From Candidatus Fimousia stercorigallinarum (GTDB lineage: Bacteria; Bacillota; Clostridia; Lachnospirales; Lachnospiraceae), in assembly GCA_018715775.1 (NCBI GenBank), contig DVKZ01000099.1, forward strand, positions 1-34,516: a stretch of 34,516 nt of DNA. The letters run 5' to 3'. The notes under the pieces were generated by a model. That model did not search any database. It was not told the origin of the DNA and worked only from the letters and a program-made list of their open reading frames with translations. Below, piece after piece: positions 29,798 through 34,516 of the stretch (the stretch's first letter is position 1; each line of letters begins with the position of its first letter). The position numbers and the translations under genes are program-made.

Positions 29798-31102
29798 ATG
29801 AATGAGAAGATCAATATGAGAGAATTTTCTTGCTACATTTTTCTGAGTGTTTTAGGGATGCTGGGCGTATCCTGCTACATTTTAGCGGATACTTTTTTTG
29901 TTTCCAAAGGACTTGGAACGAATGGACTGGCTGCTTTAAATATCGCAATCCCCGTTTATAATTTTATTCATGGTACCGGTCTGATGCTCGGGATGGGTGG
30001 AGCGACGAAATTTTCAGTTTACAAAAGCCAGAACCGTATAAGAGAGATCGACCATATCTATACGAATACGGTCTATGCTGCGATCGCCTTTGCAGCTGTT
30101 TTTTTCCTGACTGGAATATTCTTTTCGGAGCATTTGGCAGTTTTGCTTGGGGCAGACAGCTATACGATGGAAATGACAGAAACGTATCTGAAATGGCTGC
30201 TGCTGTTTGGCCCTGCATTTCTTTTTAATGATGTGCTGCTCTGTTTTCTTCGCAATGATAACCAGCCTCAGTTAACGATGAAAGCGCAGCTGATCGGAAG
30301 TTTTTCGAATATTGTGTTGGACTACATCTTTATCTTTCCAATGCAGATGGGCATGTTCGGCGCTATTTTTGCAACCGGGCTGTCGCCGGTCATCAGTATT
30401 TTGATTATGCTTCCGCATTGTCTGAAAAAGAAGCAGATGTTTCATTTTATCCGCTGCACAATGAAAGCCGATATGATCGGGCAGGCATTATCCCTTGGTT
30501 TTCCGTCGTTGCTTGCACAGCTTTCGTCAGGGATCGTTATGATCATTTTTAATTCGATCATTTTGAGGCTGGAGGGAAATACCGGCGTGGCAGCTTACGG
30601 CGTGATCGCCAATATATCTCTTGTGATCGTTGCCATTTATACGGGAATCGCACAGGGATCCCAGCCACTCATCAGCCGTTATTATGGGGAAGGAAAAAAA
30701 GCACTGGTCAAACAGACGCTGCGCTACGCGCTTGCACTGATTCTTGTTCTTTCGGTACTATTATATGCGGTGATCTTTCTGTTTGCACAACCGCTCACGC
30801 TTATATTTAATAGTGAGAAAAATGCCGTACTGCAGCAGATTGCAGTCACGGGATTAAAGATTTATTTTACATCCAATATCGTAGTCGGATATAATATCAT
30901 GCTTGCGACCTTTTTTACATCGATCGAGCGGGCAGTGCCTGCACAGATTTTATCAATTCTGCGCGGATTTGTCCTGATCATAGCGGCAGCTTTTCTTCTT
31001 TCATCAATCTGGCAGATGACAGGGGTATGGCTTGCTTATCCGGTTACAGAATTTCTTGTGGCAATCCTTGGCATGGCTTTATATCGGGCGAAAATAAAAT
31101 AG
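29798..31102 (+). CDS. MATE-family efflux transporter (MepA-like)
   Basis: 434 residues with about 12 membrane helices. LSVLGMLGVSCYILADTFFVSKGLGTNGLAALNIAIPVY (about 17-55) is the MepA-type first and second helix pair, and GMGGATKFSVYK follows. The second half has GYNIMLATFFTSIERAVPAQILSILRG. MepA-like pumps export cationic drugs. It is only distantly related to the - strand MATE protein at 10-11.5 kb, so this is not a local duplication. It has a strong AGGAGG site and stands alone behind a regulated-looking leader, which suggests induction by its substrate. Confidence 0.93.
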   Translation: MNEKINMREFSCYIFLSVLGMLGVSCYILADTFFVSKGLGTNGLAALNIAIPVYNFIHGTGLMLGMGGATKFSVYKSQNRIREIDHIYTNTVYAAIAFAAVFFLTGIFFSEHLAVLLGADSYTMEMTETYLKWLLLFGPAFLFNDVLLCFLRNDNQPQLTMKAQLIGSFSNIVLDYIFIFPMQMGMFGAIFATGLSPVISILIMLPHCLKKKQMFHFIRCTMKADMIGQALSLGFPSLLAQLSSGIVMIIFNSIILRLEGNTGVAAYGVIANISLVIVAIYTGIAQGSQPLISRYYGEGKKALVKQTLRYALALILVLSVLLYAVIFLFAQPLTLIFNSEKNAVLQQIAVTGLKIYFTSNIVVGYNIMLATFFTSIERAVPAQILSILRGFVLIIAAAFLLSSIWQMTGVWLAYPVTEFLVAILGMALYRAKIK

Positions 31103-31158
31103 ACTTTTATAACTTACAAAATTTGTGTTAAAATAAAGCTGATCATGGAGGAAACAGG

Positions 31159-31848
31159 ATGAAGATCATTGCACATATCAGAACGGATTTTCCGGAAAAG
31201 TTTGGAATTCCGCGGCAGAGCGGGATTGTGGAAGAATTAGAGGGAAAGATCGTATTCGAACCGGAATACCGCAATCCTGAAGCAGTGCGGGGACTGGAAG
31301 GATTTAATTATATTTGGATTTTATGGAAGTTTGAAGGCGCGGAAAAAGAACGATGGTCGGCGACAGTAAAGCCACCGAGACTTGGCGGCAATCAGCGGAT
31401 GGGTGTGTTCGCCACCAGATCGCCATTCCGTCCAAATCCGATTGGATTGTCATCGGTCAGGCTGGAATCAATTGAATTTACGGAGCATGGACCGGTATTA
31501 ACGGTGCGTGGGGCGGATTTAAAAGACGGTACACCGATATACGATATTAAACCATATCTGCATTATGCGGACTGCCATCCGGATGCAACGGATGGATTTG
31601 CGCGCGATGTGTTCGACGACGATCTGGAAGTTATTTTTCCGGAAGAATTATTAAAAGAATTTCCGGAAGAAAAGCGTGAGGTGATCGTCAAAGTACTGCA
31701 GCAGGATCCGAGACCATCCTATCAGAATGATCCTGAGCGCAAGTACGGCATGGCATTCGATGGGAAAGATATCCGGTTTACTGTGGATAAGGATCGTCTG
31801 ACTGTATTTGAAGTAGTACCATATAAAGAAATGAGGAAAAAAGAATGA
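31159..31848 (+). CDS. trmO: tRNA (adenine(37)-N6)-methyltransferase
   Basis: 229 residues of the TsaA/YaeB/TrmO family, which uses SAM to methylate N6 of t6A37 in certain tRNAs. Visible family segments are GLEGFNYIWILWKFEG (about 45), GVFATRSPFRPNPIGLSSVRL (about 81-101) with the SAM-binding RSPxRPNPIG core, and GTPIYDIKPYLHYADCHPDA (about 123). The C-terminal RPSYQNDPERKYGM segment is the second family domain. Its stop overlaps the next start (ATGA), making a four-gene unit with the following genes. Confidence 0.93.
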   Translation: MKIIAHIRTDFPEKFGIPRQSGIVEELEGKIVFEPEYRNPEAVRGLEGFNYIWILWKFEGAEKERWSATVKPPRLGGNQRMGVFATRSPFRPNPIGLSSVRLESIEFTEHGPVLTVRGADLKDGTPIYDIKPYLHYADCHPDATDGFARDVFDDDLEVIFPEELLKEFPEEKREVIVKVLQQDPRPSYQNDPERKYGMAFDGKDIRFTVDKDRLTVFEVVPYKEMRKKE

Positions 31849-32582
31849 TATTATTTTTGACGAGCAGTCCGTGTGATAATCACGTACCATCACATATGCA
31901 TCTGCCATTTTGCTATTTTGAAAAGAACGAATTTGTCAATCATCTGAAAAAATACTGGAAACAGAATTCCAGATGTCTGATCATCAGCGCATCACCAACG
32001 CAGTTTGATAGGAATAATGAGATGCTCTATGCGTTTCAAAAGGCATTTCTTTATCATGGAATGATCCCGGAATGGGTAAAAATCTGCGATGCACGCAATG
32101 ACTATCATGCTGCGGATCTGATAAAGGAAAGTGATGTCATCATCCTGGGAGGCGGTCATGTACCAACACAGATGACATTTTTTGAAGCAATCGGGCTGAG
32201 GGAATTATTGAAAGATTATCAGGGCATTGTTATGGGAATCAGTGCCGGTTCGATGAACTGTGCGGAGACGGTATACGCCCAACCGGAAGAGCCTGGAGAA
32301 TCGGTAGACCCGGATTACAAGAAATTTTTTCGCGGTCTGGAACTTACAAAGTATCAGATCTTACCACATTATCAGAAAGTAAAGGATACAATCCTGGATG
32401 GAAAAAGGCTGTATGAAGATATCATTTATGCAGACAGTAAAGAACAGCAATTCTATGCTCTGCCGGATGCCAGCTATATCCTGCAGACAGAAGAAGGTGC
32501 TGTTTTATATGGGGAGGCATTTTTAATCCAAAACGGTGAAATGATAAAAATCTGTGAAGATGGAGATTACAGGAAATTATGA
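31845..32582 (+). CDS. Peptidase E-like (S51 family) protein
   Basis: 245 residues with a class I glutamine-amidotransferase-like fold. The nucleophile elbow is GISAGSMNCAE with Ser133, and IILGGGHVP (about 99) and the ILPHYQK His segment fit the S51 Ser-His arrangement of Asp-dipeptidases and related enzymes. No signal peptide, hence cytosolic. Peptidase E cleaves dipeptides with N-terminal Asp, but specificity in this branch is unknown. It overlaps both neighbours by four bases. Confidence 0.85.
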   Translation: MILFLTSSPCDNHVPSHMHLPFCYFEKNEFVNHLKKYWKQNSRCLIISASPTQFDRNNEMLYAFQKAFLYHGMIPEWVKICDARNDYHAADLIKESDVIILGGGHVPTQMTFFEAIGLRELLKDYQGIVMGISAGSMNCAETVYAQPEEPGESVDPDYKKFFRGLELTKYQILPHYQKVKDTILDGKRLYEDIIYADSKEQQFYALPDASYILQTEEGAVLYGEAFLIQNGEMIKICEDGDYRKL

Positions 32583-33055
32583 CAGAGACAATCATAAAAG
32601 ACGAGGTTTTTATGCAAGAAGCCATCCGCCTGTCGAAACTTGCCGTTTTACATGGAAATGAGCCATTTGGAGCGGTACTCGTCAAAGACGGTGAGATCGT
32701 CTATACAAATGAAAATCAGATCATGACGCAGCAGGATCCTAGCTTTCATGCGGAAATCGGACTGATCCGCAGATTTTGTATGGAAACGGGACAAAAGGAT
32801 CTGCGCGGATATACATTATATTCCAGCTGTGAACCCTGTTTTATGTGCAGCGGAGCGATGGTCTGGACAAAACTGGGGCGGCTTGTTTATGCGGCCTCAA
32901 ATATTGATCTTGAAAAGATCTTACATAAAAAAGGCAGTAACTGCAGTCAGATCGTATTTGAGCATTCGAATTGGAAACCGGAGGTAACTGCCGGTGTACT
33001 GCGAGAAGACGCGCTGCAGGTTTTAAGAGCATATTTTGAAAAAGAACAGAAATAG
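32579..33055 (+). CDS. Nucleoside/nucleobase deaminase
   Basis: 158 residues of the cytidine-deaminase-like superfamily. Zinc ligands are His57 in the FHAEIGL motif (with catalytic Glu59) and Cys87/Cys90 in SSCEPCFMCSGAM. It resembles guanine deaminase and small nucleoside deaminases more than tRNA deaminase TadA, given the NEPFGAVLVKDGEIV opening and a C-terminal NWKPEVTAGVLREDALQVLRAYF tail. The substrate is not determined. It is coupled to the peptidase gene by an ATGA overlap. Confidence 0.87.
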   Translation: MTETIIKDEVFMQEAIRLSKLAVLHGNEPFGAVLVKDGEIVYTNENQIMTQQDPSFHAEIGLIRRFCMETGQKDLRGYTLYSSCEPCFMCSGAMVWTKLGRLVYAASNIDLEKILHKKGSNCSQIVFEHSNWKPEVTAGVLREDALQVLRAYFEKEQK

Positions 33056-33070
33056 CAGGAGGATGATCAA

Positions 33071-33709
33071 ATGAATGAAAATCGGGTAATGAGAAATGAT
33101 CTTCTGGCGCCAGAGATTATCAAAGGCCTGGAGTCCAGAAATATGTCAGGGTATTATGCAAAGACAAAAGAGAAGGCGCTTGAGATCGCATTGAGTCTGA
33201 TCCCGGAGGGAAGCATGGTTTCCAGAGGGGGATCTATGTCCGTGGATGAGATTGGGCTCGGAGATGCTCTAACGGAAGGAAATTATAATTATATTAATCG
33301 TGATGCATGTAAGACACGGGAAGAAAAACGTGCCGCAGAATTACAGGCGTATGACAGTGATGTCTTTCTTGGAAGCGCCAATGCGATTACAGAAGACGGC
33401 ATATTGGTCAATATTGACGGCAATGCAAATCGTGTATCTGCAATGGCATACGGACCGAGGAAAGTACTCTATATCGTCGGTATGAATAAGGTTACAACGG
33501 ATGTGGATGCTGCGATCAAACGGGCAAGAGGAGAAGCGGCAACGATCAATGCGCAGAGATTCGGATTGTCCACTCCATGCAGTAAGACAGGAAAATGCTT
33601 TGATTGCAAATCACCGGATACGATCTGCTGCCAGTTTATGATCACAAGATATTCCAAACACAAAGACAGGATCCATGTTATTTTAGTGAATGATTCTTTA
33701 GGATTTTAG
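33071..33709 (+). CDS. LUD-domain (LutC/YkgG-like) protein
   Basis: 212 residues. It has the LUD fold's KEKALEIALSLIPEGSMVSRGGSMSVDEIG segment (about 35-64), DVFLGSANAITEDGILVNIDGNANRV (about 97-122) and GPRKVLYIVGMNKV. This is the single-domain form common in clostridia, often annotated as lactate utilisation protein. No lutA or lutB is nearby, so the name should not be read as function. The C-terminus adds CSKTGKCFDCKSPDTICC, a Cys cluster that could bind metal. AGGAGG precedes the start; a hairpin follows the stop. Confidence 0.88.
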   Translation: MNENRVMRNDLLAPEIIKGLESRNMSGYYAKTKEKALEIALSLIPEGSMVSRGGSMSVDEIGLGDALTEGNYNYINRDACKTREEKRAAELQAYDSDVFLGSANAITEDGILVNIDGNANRVSAMAYGPRKVLYIVGMNKVTTDVDAAIKRARGEAATINAQRFGLSTPCSKTGKCFDCKSPDTICCQFMITRYSKHKDRIHVILVNDSLGF

Positions 33710-33738
33710 TGCGGGAATACTGGCACGGCTTCCATTTG

Positions 33739-33785
33739 GCCATGTAAGAGAATCTCAGTGATTCTTTTACATGGCTTGTTTTGAC
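33739..33785 (+). terminator. Terminator-like hairpin after the LUD gene
   Basis: GCCATGTAAGAGAATC (33739-33754) pairs with GATTCTTTTACATGGC (33760-33775) across 16 bases with one G-U, followed by TTGTTTTG. It lies between two convergent genes and may serve both strands. Confidence 0.8.
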
Positions 33786-33802
33786 TGGTTGACAGGTGAT
33801 AT

Positions 33803-34380
33803 TTATTTCAATGCTTTTTCAGCGTATTGATTATCGACTAACGTTTCAAATGGAACTTTCTCTTTTAATTCTCCGGCTTCATCTAAAATTTCCTGGAGCA
33901 GATCATATCCGTCTTCATCAAAGACCGGATTTTCTTTATACGTATCCTGCTCCATATAACGGTTCAAAATTTTTATCAAATCTTCTTCACTCGTTTCTTT
34001 AAATTGCGGTGCGATGACTTTTGCAATTTCTTTTGCCGTATGGCTGTTGACATACTGCTGTCCTTTGGCGATGGCCCGTGTAAAGCCTTCTATAATATCC
34101 GAATTCTTTTCCAGATAACTTTTCTTTGCACAATAAGTCGTATAAGGGACATAGCCGCTTTCTGTACCGAGAGAAGCCACAACATATCCGGCTCCTTCAT
34201 TTTCCAGTGCCGTTGCATTTGGCTCAAATTCAACCGTAAAATCACCGGTTCCTCCGGTAAATGCGCCGGCTGTATTGGCGAAATCAATATTTTGAATCAT
34301 GTTGATATCCGTATCTGGATCAATGCCATTTTTCTTTAAAACATACTCAAAGATCATCTCCGGCATACCACCTGGTTTCC
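33803..34380 (-). pseudogene. 5'-truncated ABC substrate-binding protein (SsuA/ThiY-like)
   Basis: From about 34378 down to the stop at 33803 the reading frame encodes the second half of an NMT1/SsuA-type binding protein: GGMPEMIFEYVLKKNGIDP, FANTAGAFTGGTGDFTVEFEPNATALENEG, GYVVASLGTESGYVPYTTYCAKKSYLEKN, and a helical C-terminus. The signal peptide and first lobe are absent. In front of Gly-Gly-Met the frame continues into unrelated AT-rich sequence (KIFLSKSLRYQIIFYILLW), and the opposite-direction promoter of the next gene lies directly there. A deletion or rearrangement at about 34380 has therefore removed the 5' half. No permease or ATPase gene follows downstream on this strand. Confidence 0.8.
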
Positions 34381-34443
34381 ACAGTAAAATGTAAAATATA
34401 ATTTGATATCGTAAACTTTTTGACAAAAAAATCTTCAAAAAGA

Positions 34444-34478
34444 TTGCGCTTTCAAAAACTTTCTTTATAATAGAAAGT
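34444..34478 (+). promoter_or_regulatory. Promoter and operator-like repeat of a gene starting at the right edge
   Basis: TTGCGC (34444-34449), 16 bases, perfect TATAAT (34466-34471). The -10 lies in the centre of the perfect inverted repeat ACTTTCT-N7-AGAAAGT (34458-34464 and 34472-34478), a good repressor-site candidate. Confidence 0.65.
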
Positions 34479-34500
34479 GTAATAGAGTGAAAATGTTAAA

Positions 34501-34516
34501 AAAGGAGATTGTTTAT
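34501..34516 (+). other. Ribosome binding site and probable start of the next gene
   Basis: AAAGGAG (34501-34507), seven bases, then AT at the last two bases. If the next base is G, a coding sequence begins at 34515. Nothing of the protein is visible. Confidence 0.55.

Noticed and set aside
1..34516. CRISPR arrays, tRNA or rRNA genes, insertion sequences, phage genes.
   Set aside because: I saw no regular spacer-repeat pattern, cloverleaf with acceptor end, rRNA-like stretch, transposase or integrase on either strand.

Overview
The window looks like chromosomal DNA from an anaerobic gut-type Clostridia, most likely a Lachnospiraceae. The grounds are low-to-moderate GC, AGGAGG ribosome binding sites, a split transketolase, a FeoA-FeoA-FeoB-Cys-rich iron locus, an HPr-like protein, AsrABC anaerobic sulfite reductase, and no aerobic respiratory genes. 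Nearly all genes are on the + strand; the exceptions are one MATE transporter and a broken ABC binding-protein gene at the right end. The assignment rests on protein resemblance by eye, not on a search.

Layout. (1) 1-2.35 kb: the 3' part of nadB, then nadC (NAD synthesis) and a small unknown gene ending at a terminator. (2) 2.4-4.8 kb: an HPr-like protein with Asp at the regulatory Ser46 position, then transketolase split into N and C subunits. (3) 4.8-8.3 kb: a ferrous-iron operon behind three Fur-box-like palindromes. It holds a Fur-like protein reduced to its DNA-binding domain, two FeoA, FeoB and a FeoB-associated Cys-rich membrane peptide. (4) 8.4-10.1 kb: a tandem pair of secreted SH3-NlpC/P60 hydrolases whose promoters both carry a WalR-like direct repeat. 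(5) 10.1-13.6 kb: a MATE transporter (- strand), then a metallophosphoesterase and a Crp/Fnr regulator in one transcription unit.

(6) 13.6-23.8 kb is the most interesting block. One tight run of genes encodes AsrABC, a NapA/NarB-clade molybdopterin oxidoreductase, a four-cluster ferredoxin, a NAD(P)H/FAD oxidoreductase, a TDT (TehA/SLAC1/SSU1-like) anion transporter, and then mobA, moaC, moaA and mogA. Its promoter region carries a perfect TGTGA-N6-TCACA palindrome, which is also the stem of the terminator of the Crp/Fnr gene. It sits where a class II Crp activator would bind. (7) 23.8-29.6 kb: a Moco-type riboswitch with a terminator precedes a MoeA-like Cys-tailed protein, moeA, a MobB-MOSC fusion and modABC. 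Cofactor assembly and molybdate uptake would thus be fed back by the cofactor, while the upstream moa genes would not.

(8) 29.6-33.8 kb: a MATE transporter behind an unclassified attenuator-like leader, then trmO, a peptidase E-like protein, a nucleoside deaminase and a LUD-domain protein. (9) 33.8-34.5 kb: a 5'-truncated ABC binding-protein remnant (- strand), and the promoter, operator-like repeat and ribosome binding site of a gene beginning at the window edge.

How it fits together: regions 5-7 read as one regulated module that imports molybdate, builds Moco, and uses it in an oxyanion reductase (nitrate is the best guess). That reductase is co-transcribed with a siroheme reductase able in principle to take sulfite, and perhaps nitrite, six electrons down. 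The physiological substrate cannot be settled from sequence alone.
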